From Aphanomyces cochlioides (taxonomy: Eukaryota; Oomycota; Saprolegniomycetes; Saprolegniales; Verrucalvaceae): DNA of 64,000 nt. Positions within the stretch are counted from its first letter, which is position 1. Each line of letters opens with the position of its first letter. The position numbers and the translations under genes are program-made. The notes beneath the pieces were generated by a model that did not search any database, was not told where the DNA came from, and saw only the letters and a program-made list of their open reading frames with translations. This document shows, piece after piece, positions 1-10,158 of this stretch. The stretch is taken from contig JAHQRK010000029.1 of assembly GCA_019828595.1 (NCBI GenBank), positions 496,001-560,000 of the forward strand, given 5' to 3'.

Positions 1-235
1 CTCCGATGAGCTCGTCATGCTCGTCTTGATATGCATAGGTAGAATTCCAAGAAATTATTTTTACACATATTTAAATATTGTTACATACACTCTAAATTGT
101 GACCGGGGTGAAAAATTTATCTATTTTTCCAAATCTATTCGACCTCTATAGCCAATCAGAATCGAGTATTTGTCTTCTTCACAAAAACACACAAAACACA
201 CATTCAAAACTTTACTTTATTGAATGTACTTTTAC
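1..235. other. AT-rich intergenic edge
   Basis: No open frame, RNA gene or repeat end could be recognised in this left edge. Confidence 0.5.
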
Positions 236-425
236 ATTACACTTGAACTCACTATACCTGAATAGTATTTGAGAATATTTCAATTTTTTGTCAAAAATAC
301 AAATTGCAGTGAAAAATACAATATATTTTCATTACACTTGAACTCACTATACCTGAATAGTATTTGAGAATATTTCAATTTTTTGTCAAAAATACAAATT
401 GCAGTGAAAAATACAATATATTTTC
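236..425. repeat. Perfect 95-bp tandem duplication
   Basis: Positions 236-330 and 331-425 are the same 95 bp twice in a row, with no difference that I can see. The array ends 10 bp before the left terminus of the pogo-type element at 436. A perfect duplication in non-coding DNA implies a recent event or an assembly duplication. Confidence 0.95.
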
Positions 426-435
426 TTTGAATATA

Positions 436-1951
436 CCGTAATATATTTGTTAAGGATGACGATTTGTTAAAGATGACATACAAATTTCCAAAGAAAACTT
501 TGACAGGTTAATTCTGAGAAATATAATATGTCGGAGGTATAAGAATCAAGAGAGATTTGACATCAAATCAGTCCCTCATCCGCAAATCAAAGTTGCTGTC
601 AACCTCAATCCATGAAAATGTGATCTCATGACAGAATGGTTACCGTACATGTACGGAATTTTTTTTATTCATGTGTTAACTTGATGCATCGCTTATTCCT
701 CGTTGAATGGCTCATCCACTATCTCTTCAGCAAGACCCAATTGCTCGAGGTCGAGCACTAGAGTGTCACAGTCATCTTCTGTGTCAGCATCATCGTCACT
801 CGTAGCTTCAATTTGTTCGTCAATGATTATGGTGCGTATGAAGCCGTTCACTATTGTTGCGCTTCTCACAAACTCCCAAGCTTCAATGATCCAAGTCACC
901 ACGTTCACCCTTGAGGGTGGAGCAATCGTGCTGGGTAAATCTCCCAGCCGAATTTGGTCGCGCAAATTGTCAAGCCACTTACGTCGCAAGAAATCTTTCA
1001 GCGACTTGTTCCAGGCGACGTCAGCTGGCTGACATCTCCACGTAAACCGAGGTGGAAATTTCATCAAAATGACGTTGAGATCGTCGGCCTTTTGGAGCAC
1101 CTCAGTGCGCGGAAAAGTCGTCCCAAAGCAGGATAACCTTTTTGTCCAAACAAGATCTCCTTCCAAAGTGAAATTCAAGAAATTTCACGGAGATCGAGCC
1201 GTTCCACCACGCTGTGCGGTTACCAAAGATTTGAATTGTGCCTGACGTATGAAAGTCTTCCAGTTCTCGCCAGACTTGGCGGCCAAATCCATTTCGCTCT
1301 TCAATGTTTTCGAGTTCAGTGTCGTAGACTCTCGAGGGTTGTGCATTCAAGACGATGAATAGTGGTTACTTGTTGCCGAGGGAGTCTCCCAACATCATTG
1401 CCGTTGCACGCATATTTTCTCTGCCATTTGACTTGATCAATTGCTTTCATTTGAAGCATTGATTGGGCCACAGGGACTCCTTCGCGCCGCAATTCCACAA
1501 TCCACTGGACAATGTTGGCTTCGGCCTCATCACTCAGTGTCTTGGAAGTTCCCACTGGTCGATTCTTTAGCACATTGGCAGTGGATGTGTTATATCCTCG
1601 CTTCTCTATTTGAAATCGTTTCATTGACCAAGAGTGGACAATTCGTCTCTGCGAACTCCAAGATGCATCATTCAAATGAGTGAAGAACTTCGGGCGCACA
1701 GCACTCATACCAGCAATTTGGTAGAAGTTGATGACTTCGAGTTTGAATTGGTTGGAGTAGCTCTTGTACTTGTGTTTTGTTGGCTGTCTACCCTCGCCAC
1801 CCAAGCGAGGTCTTCCTCGGACGCATTGATTCAACGCTTGAGGCTCCATGAGAAACTGACTTGTCCGCAGAGTATCATGTATGCAAGTATATAAATTTAC
1901 AGGGGTATAAAGTTTTGATTTGAGGTGTCATCCTTAACAAATATACTACGG
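436..1951 (-). mobile_element. pogo/Tigger-like DNA transposon with TIRs and TA target duplication
   Basis: The ends are inverted repeats of 25 bp with one mismatch: 436-460 reads CCGTAATATATTTGTTAAGG and onward, and the complement of 1927-1951 reads CCGTAGTATATTTGTTAAGG and onward. Both are flanked by TA (434-435 and 1952-1953), the target of the Tc1/mariner/pogo superfamily. The left end carries a second direct copy of the motif TTTGTTAARGATGAC (446-460 and 463-477), probably a doubled transposase site. Length is 1516 bp. The only gene inside is the broken transposase on the minus strand, so the copy is structurally complete but not autonomous as read. Confidence 0.9.
693..1849 (-). pseudogene. 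pogo-like (CENP-B/DDE_1 type) transposase, frameshifted
   Basis: The ATG at 1849 opens an N-terminal part with a proline/arginine-rich start and a helix-turn-helix-like segment (KLEVINFYQIAGMS) as in CENP-B-type DNA-binding domains. A second frame (1102-1350) carries LLWDDFSAH, the second catalytic Asp of DDE_1 transposases. A third frame (693-1178) carries a match to the usual PP-x-T-x-x-x-QP-x-D-V block (PPRFTWRCQPADVAW) and an acidic C terminus. The three frames overlap and are in order, so at least two frameshifts (about 1320-1350 and 1105-1178) and one stop break a single gene. It fills the space between the element's ends. Family assignment is firm; activity is unlikely. Confidence 0.85.
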
Positions 1952-1953
1952 TA

Positions 1954-2322
1954 TTTTTACCCATGTTCAAGCAACGTGTAATCTTGTGCTTTGCTGCTTA
2001 TCCTTTGCTTGGCAACAGCGAAAAATACAAGATCCTCTGTCTACGAGGGATGCGATGCAGAGCATCGACCGCTTGTGGGGGGCGGCGCTAGGGGGCAGTC
2101 GGTTTTCAGCAGCAGGGGGAACGACACCAGCAAATAGCCCAGCGCGGCCCTGCCGATGTCCGATCCATTGCGCCAAGTCGTCTAATTTCTCTCTCCACGA
2201 CGTCAGCAGCAGCGTCGCAAAGGTGGCCACGGCAGAGCCATTCAACAACTCTCCCCAGGACCGCATTTTCAAGTAAATAAGTTTAACAAATAAAAATCAT
2301 ATGTGTGTGTGGGCGCTAACTT
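1954..2322. other. Intergenic, GC-rich, no supported gene
   Basis: Open frames of about 100 codons exist on both strands but neither shows a domain, signal peptide or promoter motif. This is the 3' flank of the first SSP gene and may hold its terminator region. Confidence 0.4.
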
Positions 2323-2868
2323 TCATAACTTGCCTCTTGGTTTGCTTCGCTGCGCGGTGGTCGCGCGGTTCGATGCACGTTGCATAGTAGACGGGGAGCT
2401 TGCGGTTCGGCCGAGCTTTTTGTATCCCGCTCCGGTGTGCAGGATGGGCCCTTTGGGGGGCTCGACTTGGTTTTTCTTGGCATTATTGGCTGCGGTGGCC
2501 TTGGCCTGCTTGCCGCCTTTGGTGAATTTGTCGACTTGTCGGCCCGCGGCGCCACAAACCTTGCTAATACAGTCGATGCCGATTTCCTTGCCCAAACGAG
2601 TTCCACCCGCGGCCAAACCGGATCGCCCAGCTCTTGTGCCAATGTTCCCGCCTGTGAGGGTGCCCAACACTGCGCTAGCGAGGGTTCCTAAACCATTTCC
2701 AACGGCTTGCCCGATAATTTCGCCAGCTTTCTTGCCGTAGTGTATCCCTCTTCGTTCGTACTTGCCCTTCAGAATGCGGTGCACTGGACGTTCGTCGACA
2801 CGGGCATCGCGTCGTTCTTGGCGCCAAGCGAATGCAGCAGCAAAGACGAGAGGGAGCAGGACGCGCAT
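2323..2868 (-). CDS. Small secreted glycine-zipper protein (SSP-A1)
   Basis: 181 aa. I start at the ATG at 2868 rather than one further upstream because it opens directly into a signal peptide (MRVLLPLVFAAAFA), as in the paralogues at 5195 and 6742. After cleavage come a basic stretch, RILKGKYER at 31-39 (RxLR-like plus an ER), a glycine-zipper region at about 45-95 (GTLTGGNIGTRAG and similar), two cysteines (100, 105), the block CGAAGRQVDK, and a Lys/Ala/Ser-rich basic tail. No transmembrane segment follows. Glycine zippers can insert into membranes or oligomerise; the function here is unknown. It is the first of three tandem paralogues on this strand. Secretion and effector-like status are inferred from the signal peptide, family expansion and promoter. 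Confidence 0.8.
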   Translation of the reverse strand: MRVLLPLVFAAAFAWRQERRDARVDERPVHRILKGKYERRGIHYGKKAGEIIGQAVGNGLGTLASAVLGTLTGGNIGTRAGRSGLAAGGTRLGKEIGIDCISKVCGAAGRQVDKFTKGGKQAKATAANNAKKNQVEPPKGPILHTGAGYKKLGRTASSPSTMQRASNRATTAQRSKPRGKL

Positions 2869-2878
2869 GCAAGAGAGG

Positions 2879-2895
2879 AATTTTGAAGAATGCGA
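2879..2895 (-). promoter_or_regulatory. Inr/FPR-like core promoter of SSP-A1 (weak match)
   Basis: Read on the minus strand it is GCATTCTTCAAAATTCC, ending 10 nt before the ATG. It resembles the TCATTYY plus CAATTTNYY pair seen before the other SSP genes but deviates at the first base and in the FPR half. Confidence 0.45.
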
Positions 2896-2942
2896 TCGCA
2901 TGGCGTCGTGTCGACCTCCTTGTCGTGTATTGTGCAAAACTC

Positions 2943-4106
2943 CATGATGATCGTCAATGGATGGCCTGAATCAAGGCGTGCAACGATCCGAGTTGGTACT
3001 CACGGTCGCCGTCGTGGATTTTTCACTTGAATTGGTCAAGATGGCGAATCTCCATGTCAATGTTTTCGTTGAAAACTCCAATTCTGTGTTGGTCATGGGT
3101 GCGCATACCCATGGAATCTCCCACGACAGCCACGTCACGAGAGAGACAGGAGCGACGAGATGCCAGTGATCTCCAGTCTTACATGCCCTTGAATCTGCGC
3201 CACGATCGACACTTGTCAATAGAGTGCGCCCTCAACACTTTACACTGCACAAACACTATACAAAATTATACGTAAAGTAATGTAAAGTATTTCTTACTTT
3301 ACATTTCACCATATATTTTTGAGGATGAGCACAACAAATTTTTCCGCACTTCAGATATGTGGTTCAATTTGGTGCAATGTAGTTATGACTCTAAACCACC
3401 ATAACCATGGTCTCGGGTTCGATCCGATCGATGGCAATGACGATTCAGAGTCCATCAACTACTTCCTCTGAGCCCTGACAAGGTGACGAAACTTGTCCAC
3501 CTCTACATGAACTCTCATTTCACTACATGTGATGGCGTCGTAGATGTCATGATGGGTTATGAAAGCGATGCTTGCGAGAGTGATGAATAAGAAGAGACAA
3601 AAGAATGACTTGTGTTAAGAAGTGTATATTCAAACGAATACTTTTGCAGTTGGTCAGCCTTTGAATCCTTAACGTACACACCTACTTGTACACTAACGTG
3701 AAGTGAACGTAAAGTAAAATTCTACTATACGTAAAGTAGCGAACTCTAATGCGATTTCACAGAGACAGCAGCTACGAGTTGCCAGTGGTGTCCAGTCTTT
3801 CATGCTCTTGAATCTTGGCCACGATCGACATTTCTCAACCATGCGATCTCACAGAGAGAGACCGACATGTAGTTTGAAAGAATCGATGGAGAGCCACATA
3901 TTGACGCGAACGTTCAAGACACAACTCGACGTCGTCCCCGAGACAAAATTCAATTCTCGCCCGACGTTTCGTTTTGCGGGCGCCCTTGGACTTTATCACG
4001 CCCGACAGTCCAGCCTTGAAAAACGCATGGATGCATGCCAAATCGCAAGTGGAAGACTGCTCTTGTCGTGCCAGTTTGCGTTATGACGTGCTGGAGCTCT
4101 TCCCAA
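2943..4106. other. Intergenic spacer with a diverged direct repeat
   Basis: Positions 3142-3222 and 3760-3840 are an approximately 80% identical direct repeat (shared core CACGATCGACA). It probably reflects duplication of SSP upstream flanks. The rest is AT-rich and holds nothing I recognise. Confidence 0.6.
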
Positions 4107-4151
4107 CTTGCGTTTGCCACTTTTCGACGCGCCACTTGTCGACGCGCCAAC
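4107..4151 (-). pseudogene. Relic of an SSP serine/threonine-rich tail
   Basis: On the minus strand this encodes VGASTSGASKSGKRK, very close to the C-terminal repeat tail of the two neighbouring SSP genes (ASTSG units followed by SGKRK in the 6134-6742 copy). It lies beyond the stop of the gene at 4296 with no start or signal peptide, so it is a remnant of a further copy or of an older, longer tail. Confidence 0.55.
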
Positions 4152-4295
4152 CATAAAACAGACCGGCGCTGCTTGAACGAGCTGGAAGATGCTTGGCGGT
4201 CTGGTTTCGACAAGCGTCGACTGGACAAAACAACGCGCGACAGAATACACGAGTTCACGACGTTTACTGGGCTCTTGACAGAGCTTATACTGTTT

Positions 4296-5195
4296 TTATC
4301 TCTTGCGACTCCGAACGACGGCCTGACTTCCGCCACTGCGCCCCGCGGGGGGTGGTCGCGGTGCTTTGGCATTCGAGCCGAACATTTTATTAGCTTTGGG
4401 CGCCACCGCGTTTCGAAGCGTCGTTTTCGCCGATTCTTTCGCTCTTGACAAGATGCCAGGGCGCTTCTCGGCTTGGCCGGTGGTCGCTCTCGAGGGCGAC
4501 GTCTTGGCCGTGCTTGTCGACGCACCATGTCTCGGCGAGCCACTTGTCAACGCTTTGCTGCCACTTGTAGTGGGTTTGGTGCCACTTGTAGACGCGCCAC
4601 TTGTCGACGCTTTGCCGACATTTATCGGCGATTTGCCTTTATTTATCGGCGATTTGCTGCCACTTGTAGACGCGCCATTTGTCGACGCTTTGTTGCGCTG
4701 CAGGAGCGCCGGGGAGCTTCCGGTTCGACTGAGCTTCGCCTTTTGGTAATCCCCTCCGGAGTATAGAACGGGCTTCTTGAGGGCCTCTGCTTGTTGTTTC
4801 TTGGCGTTCTTGGCGGCCGCCTGGGCCTGCCTGCCGCTTTTGGTTAATTTGTCGATTTGTCGGCCAGCGGCGCCACAAAGGCTGCCAAGACACGACGCGC
4901 CGGCGTATTCACCGGTAATACGTCCCGCCACGCCCAAACCGGATCGACCAGCCTTTGTGCCAACGTTCCCGCCAGTGAGTGTACCAAGCACTGCACTACC
5001 GAGTTGTCCCAAGGCATTGCCAGCACCTCCGCCGATCGTTTCGCCATTTTTCGCGCCGTAGTGTGTTCCCATTCTTTCGAACTTGCCCTTTAAAAAGCGG
5101 TTCGCTGCTTGACGGACACGAGCAGGACGACGGTCCAACGGATGGCTCCACCCGACGACCGACATGGCAAAGACAACGAAGAGCAAGACACGCAT
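4296..5195 (-). CDS. Small secreted glycine-zipper protein with ASTSG-repeat tail (SSP-A2)
   Basis: 299 aa from the ATG at 5195, which opens a clean signal peptide (MRVLLFVVFAMSVVGWS). RFLKGKFER lies at 33-41, the RxLR-like site in the same place as in SSP-A1. A glycine-zipper region spans about 50-100, two cysteines are at 102 and 107, and the CGAAGRQIDK block follows. The C-terminal half (about 168-235) is low complexity, built from ASTSG and SPIN(K/V)GK units encoded by imperfect tandem DNA repeats, ending in a strongly basic tail (SRKR). The tail is absent from SSP-A1 and explains the greater length. The repeats are a likely source of length change. Secreted, effector-like, function unknown. 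Confidence 0.85.
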   Translation of the reverse strand: MRVLLFVVFAMSVVGWSHPLDRRPARVRQAANRFLKGKFERMGTHYGAKNGETIGGGAGNALGQLGSAVLGTLTGGNVGTKAGRSGLGVAGRITGEYAGASCLGSLCGAAGRQIDKLTKSGRQAQAAAKNAKKQQAEALKKPVLYSGGDYQKAKLSRTGSSPALLQRNKASTNGASTSGSKSPINKGKSPINVGKASTSGASTSGTKPTTSGSKALTSGSPRHGASTSTAKTSPSRATTGQAEKRPGILSRAKESAKTTLRNAVAPKANKMFGSNAKAPRPPPAGRSGGSQAVVRSRKR

Positions 5196-5202
5196 GGTTC
5201 AG

Positions 5203-5219
5203 CGTAAATTCAAGAATGA
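5203..5219 (-). promoter_or_regulatory. Inr/FPR-like core promoter of SSP-A2
   Basis: Minus-strand reading TCATTCTTGAATTTACG. TCATTCT fits the oomycete initiator (YCAYTYY) and GAATTTACG nearly fits the flanking promoter region (CAWTTTNYY). Only 7 nt separate the block from the ATG, so the 5' leader would be very short. Confidence 0.65.
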
Positions 5220-6133
5220 ACGCAATTTTGTCGCTTCGACATGTTGGAGGATCCCCGCGCCGTTTATGCTATTTTCAACGACTATTTCGAGGGCCATGGC
5301 ATCGGCAAAGCGTCGTCGCCATCGAGATGGGCGTAGTCTCCCCACCGTGGCATCGTTTCAGGAACGTCCAACCTGATGGTTTCCTATCCAGGACACACAA
5401 TGTCGGGTTACTCTTAAAACTAATATATTGCCAAAATGTATATCAAGAGGAACATGGCTGCCACTACAATCGTTGCAAAACCTGTATAATATTATTTTTA
5501 CTTGAATAAATAATAAACTGTCGAAATGGATAGAATCAGTTTGGGCGTGGCCAATTGACAGTGTTTTGCACCCATGCAAATCCCACCAACAAATTTCAAG
5601 TATAATGTGGAAATTGTGGAGTTCTACTTGGGGTTGCTCACAATTGATTTCGAGGTGGCCCCACTTCGTCGAACCGACGACGTCTCGGCGCAACTCGGCG
5701 GTGTCATGATTTCCCCGAGAGGCGTTGTAAAGCTTCGAGCTTTTTGGAGAGGCCACGCAAGTGCATCACGCTTCCCCCCCCGCGCAGTCGGTGGCTTTCC
5801 CGCAAGTTTGACCCGTGATTTCCTCCTTTGCCGCTTGCAGTCCCAACTTGAGCAACGCATCGATGCAAGCCTTTTGCCAGAATCATGTCCACCCTCGACG
5901 ACTTGTGAGCCAAGACAAATCTGTGTCCCAACGCGTTGTATTCGCCCATGAAGAATAAGTTTGATCGAAGACTCGACTATCAAAATGCGCATTTTTGGAC
6001 ATTATCAACAAACAACATTCAGCCGTGTGGGTCAAACATATCTCCGTGGCCTCGTCGCTAGCACAAGATCTTGATAACTTGCCTCTGCCACTTGTCGACG
6101 ATTTGCTGCGCTGCATGACCGCCGGGAGGTTCA
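5220..6133. other. Intergenic spacer between SSP genes
   Basis: Contains the 3' flank of the broken SSP at 6134-6742 and about 700 bp of mixed sequence. Open frames up to about 130 codons overlap on both strands without domain, signal or promoter support. Confidence 0.45.
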
Positions 6134-6742
6134 CTACTTGCGTTTGCCACTTGACAACGCTTTGTTGCCACTTGTCGACGCTTTGTTGACATTTATCGGC
6201 GATTTGCTGCCACTTGTCGACGCGCCACTTGTCGACGCTTTGTTGCGCTGCAGGAGCGCCGGGGAGCTTCCGGTTCGACTGAGCTTTGCCTTTTTGTATT
6301 CCCCTCCGGTGTATAGAACGGGCTGCTTGCGGGCTTCTTCTTCCTTTTTCTTGGCGTTGGCGGCGGTAGCCTGGGCCTACCTGCCAGCTTTGGTCGTCTT
6401 GTCGACTTGGCGGCCCAGGAAGGCACCCGTCTTACCGCCATACTTGGCGCCCAAGTATTCGCCGGAAATACGTGCCGCCGCCCCCATACCAGATCGACCA
6501 GCCCTTGTGCCAATGTTACCGCCAGTGAGTGTACCGAGCGCTGCGCTACCGAGTTGTCCCACAGCATTGCCAGCACCTCCCCCGACAATTTCGCCATAGT
6601 TGCCACCCTGTCGTGTCCATCTTCGTTCGTACTTGCCCGTTAAAAAGCGGTTCACTTGACGGACTTGAGCAGGAATACGGTCCAATGGATGGCCCCAGCC
6701 CAGTACCGACATGGCAAAGACAACGAAGAGAAAGACACGCAT
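6134..6742 (-). pseudogene. Glycine-zipper SSP with premature TAG (SSP-A3)
   Basis: Paralogue of SSP-A2 starting at the ATG at 6742 with signal peptide MRVFLFVVFAMSVLGWG, RFLTGKYER at the usual place and the glycine-zipper region. At 6377-6379 the codon that is CAG (Gln) in SSP-A2 is TAG, ending the protein after about 121 residues. The same frame then stays open to a TAG at 6134-6136 and still encodes the family C terminus (NAKK, YKKAK, RTGSSPALLQRNK and ASTSG units). The lesion is therefore one C-to-T nonsense change in an otherwise readable gene. A truncated secreted protein with an intact zipper could still be made. Confidence 0.85.
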
Positions 6743-6750
6743 GGTCGAGC

Positions 6751-6767
6751 GTAAATTCAAAAATGGA
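6751..6767 (-). promoter_or_regulatory. Inr/FPR-like core promoter of SSP-A3
   Basis: Minus-strand reading TCCATTTTTGAATTTAC, 8 nt before the ATG at 6742 and aligned with the block before SSP-A2. Confidence 0.55.
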
Positions 6768-8240
6768 GGAACCTTGGCCACTTCGACGTTCCTGCCGTAG
6801 TATGCTGGACAACGAACGACACGTCGAACGAGCGAGGGAATTGATTGGGGCGACTTTGGAGAGTTTCCCTTGTACTGGCAGCTGCATGTAATGTTGCCTG
6901 TCGGCTGTCGTGTTTTTCAAATTTGTTATGAATGGCCCGAGGGGCGTTGCCCCCCATTGGTGTATTGTGGATGGATTTCAATGGAGATTTCAACAAACAT
7001 GGCAGCGTCCACCAACCGAGCTCGGCTATGCGTGTCGTCGAGATGGTCTGCACTGTCGAGATCAACACAGTCGCGCAAGGGATTGCAACAAGGGACGACG
7101 CCTCAACAATCGCAAATATTACTCATTGCAATCCCTGTTTTCCATTACCTCTCAATATTGATACCCTGTATAATATTATTATTTGTGAATATTTATTTTG
7201 ACAGTATTTTTCATAAAAATTATAAATCTCTGAAATATAATACTTCGAATCCTTATACCCTGATAAAAATTGAATGTGGCGAAAACTGGGATGGCACGAT
7301 ATACAGCAGGTTTGATGCACCCTTGTGAGATGTTCCCATAACATAGTGCACCCATGAGGCTCGGCTATCAGCTGAAGTTGTTTGCATCATTTCCACGCAA
7401 GTTCGCCCTTGTCGACGCCATCAACTCTGCAATGCAGACATCCATTTTGAGCCAAACCCATCTCAGAACGAAAATATACATTTTTACAGTATTGAGCGCA
7501 GGAAAATATTTGTTATTTCAAATACCTTTTAGCATTTGATATGTCCATGGTATTAATTATGACAAGGTATATATAGATAGAGTGTACTCAGTCTGGGTTT
7601 TTACATTGCGTCGTTGGTTTGTCGTCCGTTTGTGGAACGTACTAGTACATAACAAGTGAGGTCAGATTGTCCATGGTCCCCGCGACGACATTTCATGTTC
7701 AACGTGGGCCAAAGCGATGACGTCCGCCATGTCAAATACGCGGACATTCCATGTCGAACGTTTGCATCGTGCAATTGTTTGAACGGACTCAAGTATACAA
7801 TATACTATAACGGTACTATAGATTGGTGTGGTTGAGCAAGTACGAGTTAATTCCATAAACAGCACATATTCCGGATAATATCCCTTAAAAAGACACTCAT
7901 GAGTCTACCGTGAAATTAAGCAGAATTCCAAGGACGCCAAGTACTCCATTTTGGCTGAAAATGGCATATTGATTTTGAAATTTTGCCAGACGCACCCTTA
8001 TATATTATGAATATTATAAATATTCTGGTACAGTATTAATACAGTACTATAAAGTTTCATAGTTTCATCTACAAGTTCGAGGCGTTGTCGGCTTTGCATG
8101 CTCGAAATGCAGTCGAATGCAGCTGGGAACTCTCGAATATTAGTAGCGTTCATGAGCTCTGATTGAACTCGTCTTCTGTTTTGTTCTCTCCGCGGTCGGA
8201 ACGTTTCCTGCTGGGTGTTGTCTTCCTCTTGCGCATTCGA
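6768..8240. other. Intergenic spacer up to the Mutator-like insertion
   Basis: No gene supported. 7836-7892 is one copy of a direct repeat whose other copy lies beyond the inserted element at 12857-12912. Short open frames on both strands lack recognisable features. Confidence 0.45.
7836..7892 (+). repeat. Direct repeat, copy 1 (mate at 12857-12912)
   Basis: About 56 bp (core TTCCATAAACAGCACATATT) are shared almost without change between the two sides of the Mutator-like element. Because the element has its own 10-bp target duplication closer in, this repeat belongs to the older host sequence. Confidence 0.85.
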
Positions 8241-9654
8241 TGAGAATGACGAGCAATTCCACAATATCGAACGTTTGAGACGAATGTACCACAACATCGA
8301 ACGTCTCTGATGATACAATTACACCATTTCCATGAGATCGAACGTCAACAAATTGGAAGTTGATTGGCCAGATACGTCCGGTTATCTATCCGTACATTTA
8401 GCTTATAAACAAATAACCTTCTAGAATTAGTATCCTGTATCAAAAGTCAATATATACAAATAAAGAGACAGTCACAATTGGAAGAAATCAATTTCGGCAT
8501 TTGCCGTTCGTTACAATCATCAAGACCAAAGATAACTCATGATGAAACATTTGCTCTCGTGCAGTAACGAAAGTCGAAACCAACAGTACACATCCTTCAA
8601 CAAGCCGCTTTAATGTGTTTCATTAACATTGAGATTGCTGTCGGATCCATCGAACATACAATACAAAGGGATTGCGGCGTGGTGGGATCACCTTCTCAAC
8701 GAGGAGCGCTGCTTGTATGAGCCTCACATCGTGACCTCGACAAGATTTGTCGGAGACCTGGGCTCTGGCTTCTAATGATTATAATGCAAAAGCAATTTCG
8801 CACCATTCTCCCCTTTATCATCCTAAAGATGAAACCAAGTCACCTGGATCGCGTAAATTAACCCCTAAAACATGGACCTGAATGGCGCTGCCATAGCTTT
8901 CAAGGCTTTCGATGTCTGTCAAGCAACCTATGGACGAAAACAGTTGAAACATGGACCAATAGCATCTCTATTGAGGAAGTGCATATAACTAAACTTTAGG
9001 AGCATTCAAAAGATAACTTCTGAGAGTACGTTTACTTGCTGCTTGCTGGATCAAAGGCAAGACGTATCTTAATCAAAGTCTGAAGTGTGTAACAGCATAG
9101 CATTTTAAAGAATATTATCTAATATTCTAAGGACTAAGCTTGGAGGTTGTCCTTGGTCGACGTAGTCGCTTCGGAGATCGATTGAGATTCACCATCGGTG
9201 GTAAATGCGACGGTCGAGACGTGGACGTCAGGGGAGCTGTCCTCGAAGTTGGATGGATTAAACCATTGTGGATGGAGTCTGTAGGTCTGTACATGCCTTG
9301 GTTGCTTTACCGTCAAGTCCAACACGCTTCATCAAAGCATTTCACCACTCCATTCACTGTTGCATGTTTATTATCTTGAGCAATTCCACAATAGAAACCT
9401 TGCCTCATTGCCCTGGACCAGCGTAAGCCACAGCTAGACATAGTACTTGGGTCACAGTACAACTTCCTCCGGATTCTCACGCATACACGAGTGTCTCTAC
9501 GTGCCTTGAAGAAAGAATCCGATCTAACTTTCTGCCCAACCTTGTCATTCATCAACCTTCTTTGCCGTCTCGGGGGTCTGCGGTAATCATGACCCCACCT
9601 AAGATCAAGCCTTTCAGCCCTTCCAAATAATAAGGATAACTGTGGTTAACGCGA

Positions 9655-9920
9655 CATGGTTGGTTGAAAATGAATTCTACTTCGATTATTCATTGGTCAC
9701 CTAAATACAAAAGTTATTATTTGTTGGTTGAAAATGAAATCAATTTCAATTATTCATTGGTCACTTGAATGCACAAGTTATTATTTGTTGGTTGAAAATG
9801 AAATCAATTTCAATTAGTCGTCAATCAATTGATATTATTTGTTGGTTGATATTGAAACCTACTTCAATTATTCATTGGTCACATGAAATATGTCGTTATT
9901 ATCTATTGGTTAAAATATGA
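9655..9920. repeat. Minisatellite inside the MULE
   Basis: About four imperfect copies of a 54-65 bp unit containing GTTGGTTGAAAATGAAATCA and ATTCATTGGTCAC, starting near 9658, 9723, 9787 and 9841, with a decayed copy near 9903. Confidence 0.8.
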
Positions 9921-10158
9921 ATAAAATATATTTGCAAGAGTAATCAAGAGCTGAGGCTTTCAGACGGAGAAAATGTAATGTTCAACATATAGAGCGTACT
10001 GTGTGAAATCAAAATATTCCATGTGACTTCATCCTCTTTTTGGGTGGGGGGCCCGGCCTACGTTTTCAAGTTATACACTTCGAGCAATCAATGCCTACTT
10101 GTTTCTATTCGTCGTCAATTGTGCGGGTGGTAAAACGTTTATGTCTGAAATAAGCTCG

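Noticed and set aside
1967..2276. Open frames of about 100 codons on both strands
   Set aside because: Neither has a signal peptide, promoter motif or recognisable domain.
3950..4543. 197-codon minus-strand frame overlapping SSP-A2
   Set aside because: Shadow of the repeat-coding tail of SSP-A2 in another frame; no signal peptide or homologue.
9134..9555. Possible extra MULE gene (minus strand)
   Set aside because: Two short frames without a protease, MURB-like or other domain that I can name; left as unassigned MULE interior.
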